Positions 32,982 to 42,154 of a stretch of DNA of 64,000 nucleotides are shown piece after piece. How positions within the stretch are numbered: the stretch's first letter is position 1; the number at the start of each line of letters is the position of its first letter. The position numbers and the translations under genes are program-made. The stretch spans positions 5,683,001-5,747,000 of the forward strand of contig NZ_CP015849.1 in NCBI RefSeq assembly GCF_001654495.1, read 5' to 3'. Origin of the DNA: Streptomyces sp. SAT1 (lineage in GTDB: Bacteria; Actinomycetota; Actinomycetes; Streptomycetales; Streptomycetaceae). The notes beneath the pieces are model-generated. The model was not told the DNA's origin. It saw only the letters and a program-made list of their open reading frames with translations, and searched no databases.

Positions 32982-34506
32982 CGCGGTCACCTCCCGGTGG
33001 TGCGGAGAAGGTGCTGCCCGCGTCCTGCCGGTAGGGCGCGCCCTGCCACTGCGTCCGGTCCAGGGTCCGGCTCGGGTCGTGGGCGACGAACGTCCACGGC
33101 CCGACGTAGACGTTGTCGTGCCAGCGGTTGTGCTGTTCCAGGGTGATCGCCTCGGCCACCCGCTCGCCCTGGTACGGCGACCAGTCCGGGTAGGTGCCGT
33201 AGTTGGCGAGCACCGCCATCCGGTCGCACTTCACCGTGCAGCCGACGGCGGCCTTGTCCAGCACGAAGCGGTTGTCGTGGATGTCCACCCGCTGGGTCTT
33301 CCAGCGGCAGTCGGAGTAGAGCGGCGCGCGGGCGATCGCGGGCCGCGCGCAGCGGCGGGCGTCCTTCACCAGCAGCGTGCAGGAGCCGGAGGAGGTGTTG
33401 GCCGGGCTGTTGCAGAACCGGTCGGCGTTCTCCCACAGGGTGATGCCGGACCAGTTGTCCTCCAGGACGTTCCGGTAGATCTCGATCTCGTCCGTGCGGG
33501 CCGGGATCCGCGGCTCGCCGCCGGACTCGGACACATAGACCGTCGCGAACGGGAAGGTGTCGCCGCGGTCGGCGTAACGGCGGCCCTCCACCAGGTTGTT
33601 GCGGCGGATCGTGTTGTCGCGGACGACCGCGTTGTAGCTGGTCTCGTAGATCAGCGCGGCACCGTCGTTGGCCTCGATCACGTTCTGCTCGACGAGGAAG
33701 TCGTTGTTGTCGGTGTCCGCCCACAGCCCGGCCCCGCGGTTGTCGTGCACCCAGTTGCCGCGTACGTCGGCGCCGTCGACGTCCCAGAACTTGACGCCGC
33801 CGGTGCAGCCGCAGCCCGGCTTCCGCCGCTCCCAGTCGTCCGTGTTGTTGCCGGTGATCTCGTTGCCGTCGAGCACCAGGCCGGTGATGCGGCCGGTGCC
33901 CTTGTAGGCGTTCATGCCGTACTGGCCGTTGCCGCGCAGACAACTGGCGCGGACCTGCTGGCGGGCCCCGGCCATCAGCCCGGCACCGGAGTTGTCGCGG
34001 ATCGTGGTGTGCTCGATCACCCAGCCGTCGGCCGAGTCGTGGTTGACGACGCCCTCGTTCTGCGGGGCCGCGAACCCCCGCACGGTCAGGAAGCGGATGG
34101 TGACGCCGGGGGCGGTGCCGCCGAACGCGTACTGGTTGGTCTTGCGGCCGTCCAGCACCGCGCCCGGCGCCCCGAGATAGGTGTCGCCCTCCTTGGGCAG
34201 GACCTGGGCGTAGCGGTCCGGCCCGAGCCGGTGCGTGCCCGGCCGGAGCCAGAAGGTGGTGTGCGGCGGGCTGTTCCTGGTCTTGGCGGCCAGATCGCCG
34301 GCGACGGCGGGGTCGACGGTCACCGCGCCCGCCGGTGCCTTCGCGGGACCGGGCACGGGCTCGGCGCACACCCGGGCAGCGGACGCGGACGGCGCGGCGG
34401 TCGGCTTCGGCCGCGCGCTGTGCGTGCCGTCGCAGCCGGCCGCCGCCGACAGGGCCAGCGCCAGCAGTGCCGCGGGCAGCCTCCGGTGCCGCCACTTGTT
34501 CCCCAC
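32971..34506 (-). CDS. right-handed parallel beta-helix lipoprotein, 511 aa
   Basis: GTG 34506 has a GGGGGG ribosome site. A basic start (NKWRHRR), hydrophobic stretch and lipobox A-A-G-C at residues 22-25 predict a secreted lipoprotein. The mature part contains repeated short coils such as VIEHTTIRDNSGAG, LVLDGNEITGNNT, VRGNWVHDNRGAGLWADTDN and VRDNTIRRNNL, which build a pectate-lyase/AlgG-like beta-helix. Several Cys pairs occur (GCGCTG, CTVKC). With an AlgD-like dehydrogenase in the operon, a role as uronan epimerase or lyase acting on the exported polymer is attractive but unproven. Confidence 0.82.
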   Translation of the reverse strand: MGNKWRHRRLPAALLALALSAAAGCDGTHSARPKPTAAPSASAARVCAEPVPGPAKAPAGAVTVDPAVAGDLAAKTRNSPPHTTFWLRPGTHRLGPDRYAQVLPKEGDTYLGAPGAVLDGRKTNQYAFGGTAPGVTIRFLTVRGFAAPQNEGVVNHDSADGWVIEHTTIRDNSGAGLMAGARQQVRASCLRGNGQYGMNAYKGTGRITGLVLDGNEITGNNTDDWERRKPGCGCTGGVKFWDVDGADVRGNWVHDNRGAGLWADTDNNDFLVEQNVIEANDGAALIYETSYNAVVRDNTIRRNNLVEGRRYADRGDTFPFATVYVSESGGEPRIPARTDEIEIYRNVLEDNWSGITLWENADRFCNSPANTSSGSCTLLVKDARRCARPAIARAPLYSDCRWKTQRVDIHDNRFVLDKAAVGCTVKCDRMAVLANYGTYPDWSPYQGERVAEAITLEQHNRWHDNVYVGPWTFVAHDPSRTLDRTQWQGAPYRQDAGSTFSAPPGGDRDGG

Positions 34507-34514
34507 ACGCCCCC

Positions 34515-36470
34515 CTAGCCGCCGAACCCGAGCACGGTGGTGAACTCCCTTGTGCCGTCGGTGAATCCGGTGCCGACCAGGGTCGTGGCGGGTTCCCTGC
34601 GGCCGAATCCGGGGGAGTACCAGCCGAGCGGCGGGTCGCTCTCGCCGCGGTGCGCCCGCCAGTCCAGCTCCGCGGGCAGGTCCAGCACCGCGCGGCGGTC
34701 CTCGCCGTCCCGGGTCCAGGTGAGCACGGCCCGGTGCCCCGCCAGATCGGCGGTGACCGCCGGGCCGAGATGGAACGCCAGGCGTACGGAGCGGCGCGCG
34801 CCGCGCACCTCGTCGACCACCCGCAACTCCTGTGTGGCACCGTCCAGTTCCACCAGACGGCGGTGCACGGCGGGCCGGTAGCCGTCGTGTTCGGCGCACC
34901 AGCGGGCGGTCCCCCCGCTCTCGGCGCCGGACGGGTCCGCGGCCAGGACCCGGCTGCGGGCCTGACGCGTCCACAGGAACGGGCCGCCCGAGACGGACTG
35001 GTCGGCGCCGCCCAGCTCCAGGGTGTTGTGGCCGAGCGTCGAGCGGAAGTACCGCCGCCACGCGGGCTGCCCGTGGTAGCAGTACGTCCCCGGGTCGGCG
35101 AGCACGTCGACCCCGTCGTGCCGGACCTCCACGGACAGCGCGTCCGCGTGGGCGTGCGCGGCGATGGACAGGAAGCCGTGCGGGCCGCCGTCGCAGCGGC
35201 ACCAGATCCCCTCCGGACCCCGCAGGACGGTCAGGCCCGCGTCGGCGAAGTGGTCCGGCCGCCGAGCCGGGCGGGACACGGCCGGGGCGCCGGGCCGCAC
35301 CAGCGCGGCCAGCAGCGGGGTGCGCACATCGGCGCCGGTCACCTCCGGCCACCAGTCCAGCCGCCCGAACACGGCGTCCCCGGTGGCCAGCAGCGAGCCC
35401 CAGCGGTCGGTGCCCGCGCCGTCCACGACCAGGCCGTGCCCGTCGTCCGCGTCGCCCTGGCGCGGCGGCCGCAGCGCGCCGTCCACGACGGCCGCGAGCG
35501 CGTCCGTCATCCGCAGCAGCACCAGCCGGACCACGGCGGGCACCGGCACACCGGCGGCATCCGCCTCCGCCACGGCCGCGAGACCCAGTTCGAGGACCAG
35601 ACCGTGGTACTCGGTGGCCAGTTCGCGGTTGAGGCCGGAACCGAAGGTGTTGCTCCTCAGGTGCCGCTCCAGCGACGCCAGCGCGTCGGCGCGCCAGCGC
35701 GGCGAGGAGGGGAACCAGCCGAACGCGCAGGACGCGGCCAACTGCCCGGCGGCCTCGGCGACGGCATGGTTGTTCGCCGACGAGCCCCGGCTCGGGAAGG
35801 CGGCCAGCCAGCGCTGGTGGTGCCAGATCTGGTCCAGCGCCACCGGATTGTCCTCGAACAGCGCCGCCGCGCCCGGCCAGCCCTCCAGCAGCCGCCGGAT
35901 CCACACCCACGACAGCAGCCGGATCCCCAGCTCGATGCCGCTGGCCCAGTGCACCCCGCGCAGCGGCGGATCGGCCGCCCACCACGACCGCAGCAGGGCG
36001 GCCACCCGCTCCGCGTACCGCTCGTCCCCGGTGAGCGCGTGGGCGGCGGCGAGCACGGTGAGGTACTGGTGCCGGGACGGCTCCCAGAGCTGCTTGATGT
36101 CCCCGACCGCGTCCTCGTCCCGGTACGGCACGTCGAAGGCGTAGCCGCCCGGGGCCCGGCGCCCGGTCCTCGGGTCGTACGACCAGTCCGGGTCGGCGAG
36201 GTCGTCGCGGGCCACCCCGAACCAGCCGCCGTGCCCGGCCATGAGCCGGTCCGCCTCGGCCAGCAGGCGCTTGGCGGCGTCCGGGGCCACCGCGGCGGCC
36301 GTGCCCGCGGGCAGCACCGCCGTGAACCGGGCGCCGGTCACCTCCGGGCGCCTCGGCGGCGCCGCCGACCGCCACCGCCGTCTGCGCACCGCGTCGGCCG
36401 TCCGGCCGCCGATCTCCCGCGGCCCCATCCGGGACAGCCGCCGCAGGTACCAGCCCGCGCTCATGGTCAT
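34515..36470 (-). CDS. heparinase II/III-family (alginate lyase-like) protein, 651 aa
   Basis: It has the (alpha/alpha)-toroid N-terminal half (SSANNHAVAEAAGQLAASCAF holds the Asn-His pair; LNRELATEYHGLVLELGLAA the Tyr-His) and the C-terminal beta-sandwich (FLSIAAHAHADALSVEVRHD with the HAHAD motif, DPGTYCYHG). In this family these residues cleave uronic acid-containing polymers by beta-elimination. No signal peptide is visible, as in many cluster-encoded members. It overlaps the bi-domain oxidoreductase gene by ATGA and ends 8 bases before the beta-helix start. Confidence 0.88.
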   Translation of the reverse strand: MTMSAGWYLRRLSRMGPREIGGRTADAVRRRRWRSAAPPRRPEVTGARFTAVLPAGTAAAVAPDAAKRLLAEADRLMAGHGGWFGVARDDLADPDWSYDPRTGRRAPGGYAFDVPYRDEDAVGDIKQLWEPSRHQYLTVLAAAHALTGDERYAERVAALLRSWWAADPPLRGVHWASGIELGIRLLSWVWIRRLLEGWPGAAALFEDNPVALDQIWHHQRWLAAFPSRGSSANNHAVAEAAGQLAASCAFGWFPSSPRWRADALASLERHLRSNTFGSGLNRELATEYHGLVLELGLAAVAEADAAGVPVPAVVRLVLLRMTDALAAVVDGALRPPRQGDADDGHGLVVDGAGTDRWGSLLATGDAVFGRLDWWPEVTGADVRTPLLAALVRPGAPAVSRPARRPDHFADAGLTVLRGPEGIWCRCDGGPHGFLSIAAHAHADALSVEVRHDGVDVLADPGTYCYHGQPAWRRYFRSTLGHNTLELGGADQSVSGGPFLWTRQARSRVLAADPSGAESGGTARWCAEHDGYRPAVHRRLVELDGATQELRVVDEVRGARRSVRLAFHLGPAVTADLAGHRAVLTWTRDGEDRRAVLDLPAELDWRAHRGESDPPLGWYSPGFGRREPATTLVGTGFTDGTREFTTVLGFGG

Positions 36471-38662
36471 CGCGCCCCCGCCAGGGCCACCGGCGCGCCG
36501 GCCGCCAGCGAGGCCCGCACGGCGAGGGTGGCCGACGTGGTCGCGACCAGCGACTCCAGCGGCACCGGCATCGGTCCGCCGGTGCGCACCGCCCGCACGA
36601 ACGCGGCGAGTTCGGCGTTCTGCCCCTTGTCCCGGGCCCGGGGCAGCCGGGACCCGGCCCACTGCCTGCGGCGCCCCTCGTGGACCGAGGCCCGGACGAA
36701 GTCGTCCAGGCGCAGCACCTTGCCGTCCGCGACCAGGTCCAGCGTCTCCTTGGGGAAGCCGGGCGCGCCGCTGGTGACGTAGCTGACGGTGGCGGTGGAG
36801 CCGTCCGGGTAGCACAGCACGACCTGGAGGTCCTCCTGGCCGGGCGGGGCGACGGCGTACACCGAGACCGGGTCGGCGCCCAGCAGCCAGCTCGCCGTGT
36901 CGATGAAGTGCCCGCCCTCACCGGTGAACCGCGAGCCCTCCGTGCCCTGCCGGAGGTACCAGCTGCCGTGTTCGAGACGCCCGGCGTTGACCAGGTAGCG
37001 CAGGCTCGCCGGTCCCGTCCGGGCGCCGAGCAGCTTCCTGGCCTCCTGGAGCAGCGGCGCGAACCGGCGGTTGAAGCCCACCTGGAGCCGGTCGTTGCCG
37101 GACTCCTCCACCGCCGCGAGCACACCCGACAGCTCGTCCTCGGTGAGCGCGAGCGGCTTCTCCACGAACACCGCCTTGCCGGCCAGCAGCGCCCTGCGGG
37201 TCAGCTCGGCGTGCGAGTTGTGGCGGGTGACCACGAACACCGCGTCCACGGAAGAGTCGCCGAGCACCGTGTCGAGGTCGGTGGTGGCACGGGCGAAGCC
37301 GAACGTGCGCCTGGCGTTGGCCGCGGACAGCGCCGTCGTGGTGACGACCGCGGAGAGTTCGACGCCCTCGCGGCCCGCCAGGTGCGGCAGCAGCATCGAC
37401 GTCGCGTAGTTGCCCGCGCCGACGAACGCCAGCCGCACCGGAGTCCCGGCGGGCCGGGCCGGGGCCGGTGCCGCACCGCCGCGCCGCACGGCGGGCACGG
37501 TCACCGCCGGTGCCGCCGCCTCCGGGGCCGCCGCGGGCTGCCCCGGATAGCGGAACAGCACGGCCACGGCCTTCAGTTCGCCGCCCTCCAGCCGCCGGTA
37601 GGTCTCCACGGCGTCGTCGAAGTCGGCCAGATGGGAGATCAGCGGCTCCACGTCGAGGCGGCCGCGGGCCAGCAGATCGAGGAAGCACGCCAGGTTGCGC
37701 CGCTCGGTCCAGCGCACATGGCCGATCGGGTAGTCCCGCCCCTCCAGCTCGTACTCCGGGTCGTAGCGCCCGGGGCCGTAGGAGCGGGAGAACCGGACGT
37801 CGAGCTCCTTCTCGTAGTACGCGTTCCAGGGCAGGTCCAGGCGGCACTTGCCGATGTCGACGACCCGGCCCCGGTCCCGGGCGAGCCGGGCGGCCAGCTC
37901 CACGGGCTGGTTGCTGCCGCCGCCCGCGGCCAGATACACCTGGTCGGCGCCGTGGCCGCCGCTCAGCTCGGCGACGGAGTTCTCCACGGCGGCCGAGCCG
38001 GGGTCGCCGCAGGCCACCGCGCCGAGGCGGGCGGCCAGTTCGCAGCGCGCGGGATCCGGGTCGGCCCCGACCACATGGACCCCGGAAGCCGTCAGCAGCT
38101 GGACCACCAGCTGCCCGATCAGCCCGAGGCCGATGACCAGGGCCACCTCGCCGAGCCGCGACTCGCCCTGGCGCACACCCTGCAACGCGATCGACCCGAC
38201 GGTGCCGAAGGCCGCGTGCCGGGGCGCGAGACCGTCGGGCACGGGTGCGTAGAGGTTCTTCGGCACCCAGTTCAGCTCGGCGTGCAGCGCGTGCTCGTTG
38301 CCCGCGCAGGCCACCAGGTCACCGGCCTTCACCTCGTCGATCCCGGCGCCGACCTGCTCGACCACCCCGCACAGCGAGTAGCCCAGCGGCGTGTAGGAGT
38401 CCAGCTTGCCCATCACCTTGCGGTACGTGGCCGGCACGCCGTTGGCCGCGACGCTCTGCACGACCTTGGCCACCTGGTCGGGACGCGAACGGGCCTTGCC
38501 CAGCATCGACATGCCGGCCTCGGACACCTTCATCAGCTCGGTCCCGGTGGAGATCAGCGAGTAGGCGCTCCGCACCAGCACTCCGCCCGGCTTGCACCCG
38601 GGCACCGGCACGTCGAGCAGCGCCAGTTCGCCGCTCCGGTAGTTCTGCACGACCTGTTTCAC
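36467..38662 (-). CDS. fused zinc-type alcohol dehydrogenase-like (MDR) and Gfo/Idh/MocA oxidoreductase, 731 aa
   Basis: Residues about 1-350 form an MDR enzyme (LRSAYSLISTGTELMKVSEAG-like start, then GDLVACAGNEHALHAEL and the Rossmann VIGLGLIGQLVVQLL). Residues about 400-731 form a Gfo/Idh/MocA oxidoreductase (LAFVGAGNYATSMLLPHLAG, then FVEKPLALTEDEL with the E-K-P motif). The two are joined by a Pro/Ala linker. Such bi-domain proteins occur with heparinase II/III and asparagine synthase in exopolysaccharide clusters and probably reshape a nucleotide or lipid-linked uronic sugar. GTG start at 38662. Confidence 0.87.
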   Translation of the reverse strand: MKQVVQNYRSGELALLDVPVPGCKPGGVLVRSAYSLISTGTELMKVSEAGMSMLGKARSRPDQVAKVVQSVAANGVPATYRKVMGKLDSYTPLGYSLCGVVEQVGAGIDEVKAGDLVACAGNEHALHAELNWVPKNLYAPVPDGLAPRHAAFGTVGSIALQGVRQGESRLGEVALVIGLGLIGQLVVQLLTASGVHVVGADPDPARCELAARLGAVACGDPGSAAVENSVAELSGGHGADQVYLAAGGGSNQPVELAARLARDRGRVVDIGKCRLDLPWNAYYEKELDVRFSRSYGPGRYDPEYELEGRDYPIGHVRWTERRNLACFLDLLARGRLDVEPLISHLADFDDAVETYRRLEGGELKAVAVLFRYPGQPAAAPEAAAPAVTVPAVRRGGAAPAPARPAGTPVRLAFVGAGNYATSMLLPHLAGREGVELSAVVTTTALSAANARRTFGFARATTDLDTVLGDSSVDAVFVVTRHNSHAELTRRALLAGKAVFVEKPLALTEDELSGVLAAVEESGNDRLQVGFNRRFAPLLQEARKLLGARTGPASLRYLVNAGRLEHGSWYLRQGTEGSRFTGEGGHFIDTASWLLGADPVSVYAVAPPGQEDLQVVLCYPDGSTATVSYVTSGAPGFPKETLDLVADGKVLRLDDFVRASVHEGRRRQWAGSRLPRARDKGQNAELAAFVRAVRTGGPMPVPLESLVATTSATLAVRASLAAGAPVALAGAR

Positions 38663-38695
38663 CGAAGTCCCTTGTCTCTCATGTCTCTGCTGTCT
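38663..38695 (-). repeat. three AGAGACA units in the 5' leader of the fused oxidoreductase
   Basis: The only sizeable AT-containing gap in this part of the operon carries TGTCTCT three times on the plus strand (AGAGACA on the coding strand) at about 9-base steps, followed by an AAGGGA ribosome site for the GTG at 38662. It may only tune translation. Confidence 0.5.
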
Positions 38696-40636
38696 CTAAG
38701 CCGTCGACGTCGAAGGAGCGTGCGGGCCGGTCCCCGGGACCGCGCCGCGATACCAGTGTTCGAGGGTCAGCACATGCCACAGATGCTTGGAGAAGTCCCG
38801 GTGCCCGGCGGCGTCCTCGGCGGCCATCCGCGCCAGCGCATCACGGCGCAGGAACCCGGAGCGGACCAGCTCGCCGTCGTGCACCACCTCGCGCACCAGC
38901 GGCGCCAGGTCCCGGCTCATCCAGGCCCGCAGCGGGGCGCTGAACAGGCCCTTGGGCCGGTACACGATCTCCTTGGGCAGGACCGTGCCCGCCGCCTCCT
39001 TGAGGACCGCCTTGCCCTGCCGCCCGACGATCTTGCGGTCGCCGGGCACCGCGAACGCCGCCCTGACCACCTCGACGTCCACGTACGGCACCCGGACCTC
39101 GGTCGAGGCGGCCATGCTCGACCGGTCCGTGTAGGCGAGGTTCAGGCCCGGCAGGAACATCCGGGCGTCGCCCAGGCACATGCGGTTGACGAAGTCGTCG
39201 AGCGTGTTGTCCCGGTACACGTCCGCGTGCTCGGTCAGCACGTCCTCGACCGCCCCGGCCAGGTCCGGGTCGACCAGCGCGAGCAGCTCGTCCCGGTCGT
39301 ACATGGTGTAGCTGCGCCGGAACGCGGTCTCCTCCGGCAGCCCGGCGAAGGACAGGAACCGCTTGGCGAAGCGCACCGACCGGTACCCCCGGCGGGCCGA
39401 GGCCACCGGCAGCCGGTCCACGGCCCGGGACAGGCCGCGCCGCAGCGGCCGGGGCACGCGCTGGTAGCGCAGCGCGAGCACATTGGCCAGGTGCTTGCGG
39501 TACCCGGCGAACAGCTCGTCGGCGCCCATCCCCGAGAGCATCACCTTGACCCCGGCGTCGCGGGCGGCCGAGCAGATCAGGAAGGTGTTGATCGCCGCCG
39601 GGTCGCCGATCGGCTCGTCCAGGTGGTACGTCATCCGGGGCAGCAGGTCGAGCACGTCCGGGGCGATCTCGATCTCGTGCAGATCGACCCCGAACCGCTC
39701 CGCCACCCGCCGGGCGTAGCGCAGGTCGTCCGGCATCGCCTCGAACCGGGCGTCCTCGGCGCGGAACCCGATCGTGTAGGCCGAGATGCCCGGCCGCTCG
39801 CGGGCCGCCAGCGCGGTCAGATAGCTGGAGTCCAGGCCGCCGGAGAGGAAGGCGGCCACCGGCACGTCGGAGAGCAGATGGCGGCGCGTCGACTCCTCCA
39901 CCACGGCGGCGAGATCCGGCCGCTCGCCGCTTCGGGCCCGCTCGGCGCCCTCGGCGGCGACGTCCTTCAGCCGCCAGTACCGGCCGCGCTCCACCCGCCC
40001 GTCGGCCCGGCACCTCAGCCAGCTCCCCGGCGGCAGTTTCTCCGCCTCCCGGTACGCGCACCGCGAGTCCGGCACCCAGTAGTACAGCAGCGAGGCCACC
40101 AGCGCCGCGTGGTCCACCTGGAGCGCACCGCCGCTCACGGCGGCGAGCGCCTTCAGCTCGGAGGCGAACACCAGGCCCTCGCCCCGGCGGAGCACGAACA
40201 GCGGCTTGATGCCCAACTGGTCGCGGGCGAGCACCAGATCGCCGGTCCGCTCGTCGAACACCCCGAACGCGAACATGCCGCGCAGCCGGGGCAGGCAGTC
40301 CGTGCCCCAGCGCCGCCACGCCTCCAGCAGCACCTCGGTGTCCGAGGTACCGCGGAAGCGCACCCCGGCGGCGGCCAGTTCGGCGCGCAGCTCGGGCGCG
40401 TTGTACAGCTCGCCGTTGTACGTCAGGGCCAGGCCGCCGGAGACCATCGGCTGGGCGCCGGTCGGCGACAGGTCGACGACGGCCAGCCGGCGGTGCCCGA
40501 GGTGCACCTCGCCGTCCCCCGCGGGGTGGCTGTAGCGCCCCGCCCCGTCCGGACCGCGGTGGGCGAGGACCTCGGTGAGCCGGTCGGCGACGGCCTTGCC
40601 GTCCGGCCACCGGTACGTGCCTGCGATGCCGCACAT
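38696..40636 (-). CDS. asparagine synthase (glutamine-hydrolysing)-like amidotransferase, 646 aa
   Basis: The N-terminus MCGIAGTYRW exposes the Cys nucleophile of class II glutaminases. The synthase half has the PP-loop FLSGGLDSSYLTA and the acidic MLSGMGADELFAGYRKHL segment. Such AsnB-like proteins in polysaccharide clusters (WbpS type) convert uronic acid carboxylates to amides instead of making asparagine. That fits the AlgD-like dehydrogenase in the same operon. Its stop and the next gene's start are 33 bases apart. Confidence 0.88.
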   Translation of the reverse strand: MCGIAGTYRWPDGKAVADRLTEVLAHRGPDGAGRYSHPAGDGEVHLGHRRLAVVDLSPTGAQPMVSGGLALTYNGELYNAPELRAELAAAGVRFRGTSDTEVLLEAWRRWGTDCLPRLRGMFAFGVFDERTGDLVLARDQLGIKPLFVLRRGEGLVFASELKALAAVSGGALQVDHAALVASLLYYWVPDSRCAYREAEKLPPGSWLRCRADGRVERGRYWRLKDVAAEGAERARSGERPDLAAVVEESTRRHLLSDVPVAAFLSGGLDSSYLTALAARERPGISAYTIGFRAEDARFEAMPDDLRYARRVAERFGVDLHEIEIAPDVLDLLPRMTYHLDEPIGDPAAINTFLICSAARDAGVKVMLSGMGADELFAGYRKHLANVLALRYQRVPRPLRRGLSRAVDRLPVASARRGYRSVRFAKRFLSFAGLPEETAFRRSYTMYDRDELLALVDPDLAGAVEDVLTEHADVYRDNTLDDFVNRMCLGDARMFLPGLNLAYTDRSSMAASTEVRVPYVDVEVVRAAFAVPGDRKIVGRQGKAVLKEAAGTVLPKEIVYRPKGLFSAPLRAWMSRDLAPLVREVVHDGELVRSGFLRRDALARMAAEDAAGHRDFSKHLWHVLTLEHWYRGAVPGTGPHAPSTSTA

Positions 40637-40639
40637 GTG

Positions 40640-42154
40640 CTACCGCGCCTCCTGATCGCTGTCCGGGACCCGTGCCGCGCGCGTCGGCGGCAGCTCCGTC
40701 CACCGCGGACCCGTCCCGTTGAGCCGGGCCGGGCGCTCGTCCGCGCCGCGCCGCGCGGTGCGCTGCCCGTCCCACAGCGTGCCGTCGGTGCGGTCGCGCG
40801 GATCGGGGTCGACCAGCACCACGCCGAGCACCGGGACGCGCTGGTCGGCGAGGTGCCGGGCCACGGTGTGCAGCCAGGCGGTGCCTGCGTGCCCGGCCCG
40901 TACGACGAGCACGGTCCGGGTGCCGAGGTGGCGCAGGTCGGTCCACGCCGTGCCGGGCGCCACCGAGCCCACGCCGATCCACCGCTCGTGGCGCGGCAGT
41001 CCGGCGGCCTCCTCGCCGCCGATCACGGCCGGGTCGTCGGGGCGCGGGCGGCGGCCCGAGAGTTCGGTGCCGGGCAGCCCGTCCACGACGGTCACCGGCC
41101 GCCCCCGCTCCGCCAGCGCGCGGGCGAGGTCCACGGCGAGCGCGCTCGCGGTGCGCGCGGCGCCCAGCTCCAGCAGTGACACCGGCTCCGGCGAGCCGTG
41201 CACGGTGCGGGCCAGGAACGCGGTGAGCCGTTCGTGCGCCGCCCGACTCCTGCGGCGCCTTCCGGGGCGGTGGGGCAGCTCCGCGAGGACCGAGGCGCCG
41301 AGGTGCGCCGCGATCTCCCGGCGCAGTACGGGCCGGTCGGCCACCACCGCGCCCACGGCGGCCACCGCGAGCCCGAGGACGAGCCCGAGGACGAGTCCGA
41401 TCGCGGCGTCGGTGGCGGCGGCCCGGGGCAGGGAGTGCCGCACCGGGCGTGCCGCGTCCACGATCTGCGTACCGGCGACGAGCCGGGGCGTGCCGATGCG
41501 GGCGTCGGCGGCACGCTGGCTGAAGTCGGTGATCCGCGAGGTGAGTTCGGCCCGGCGGGCGAAGAGCGACTCCAGGTCGGCCGACTCCTTCGGCCCGCTC
41601 TGCGGCGTACCGTCCCCGATCGCCTTGTTGACCTGGGCGAGTTCGCCCTGCATCCGGTCCCGCTGGTCGAGCAGCGCCTTGGCCTCGGCGTTCGCGGACT
41701 CCTGGATCCGCCGCACATGGTCGGCGACGAACGCGTCGGCCAGCGCCCCGGCACGGGCCACCGCCTCCGCGTCGCTGGCACCGGTCACGGTGATCCGCAT
41801 CAGGTTGTTGGTCAGACCGGCCCCCTGGTAGTCCCGCATGAAGTCCTCCGGCGCCTCGGCGGAGTGCAGGGACTTCAGGGCCGCACCGGCGATCCGTGTG
41901 GTGTGCAGCAGCGCGACATCGGTGCGGATGAGCGTCCCGGGGTCGTTGGGCTGGTCCTCCTGGTGCGCGACCAGCACCTCGGTCACGGCGGTGGGCGGCG
42001 GCGGCCGCAGGACCGCGACCGCCGCACCGGCGAGCAGTCCCAGCAGCGCCAGGGAGCACCACAGGCGGCGCCGTCTGCGCACCGCCACCACCAGCGCGTG
42101 CAGGTCCAGCAGCGGAGCGGCGGCCGGCGACTCCACGGTGCTGCTCGTCGTCAC
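40640..42154 (-). CDS. Wzz-like polysaccharide co-polymerase, 504 aa
   Basis: Two membrane segments (LWCSLALLGLLAGAAVAVL near residue 30, and AAIGLVLGLVLGLAVAAVGA near 250) flank a mostly helical extracytoplasmic domain (ANAEAKALLDQRDRMQGELA). The C-terminal cytoplasmic part (SLLELGAARTASALAVDLARAL) resembles the BY-kinase/CpsD fold, but it lacks a Walker A GKS/T and a tyrosine-rich tail, so it is probably not an active kinase. It should regulate chain length with the Wzy-like protein. GTG at 42154 forms a GTGA overlap. Confidence 0.8.
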   Translation of the reverse strand: MTTSSTVESPAAAPLLDLHALVVAVRRRRRLWCSLALLGLLAGAAVAVLRPPPPTAVTEVLVAHQEDQPNDPGTLIRTDVALLHTTRIAGAALKSLHSAEAPEDFMRDYQGAGLTNNLMRITVTGASDAEAVARAGALADAFVADHVRRIQESANAEAKALLDQRDRMQGELAQVNKAIGDGTPQSGPKESADLESLFARRAELTSRITDFSQRAADARIGTPRLVAGTQIVDAARPVRHSLPRAAATDAAIGLVLGLVLGLAVAAVGAVVADRPVLRREIAAHLGASVLAELPHRPGRRRRSRAAHERLTAFLARTVHGSPEPVSLLELGAARTASALAVDLARALAERGRPVTVVDGLPGTELSGRRPRPDDPAVIGGEEAAGLPRHERWIGVGSVAPGTAWTDLRHLGTRTVLVVRAGHAGTAWLHTVARHLADQRVPVLGVVLVDPDPRDRTDGTLWDGQRTARRGADERPARLNGTGPRWTELPPTRAARVPDSDQEAR

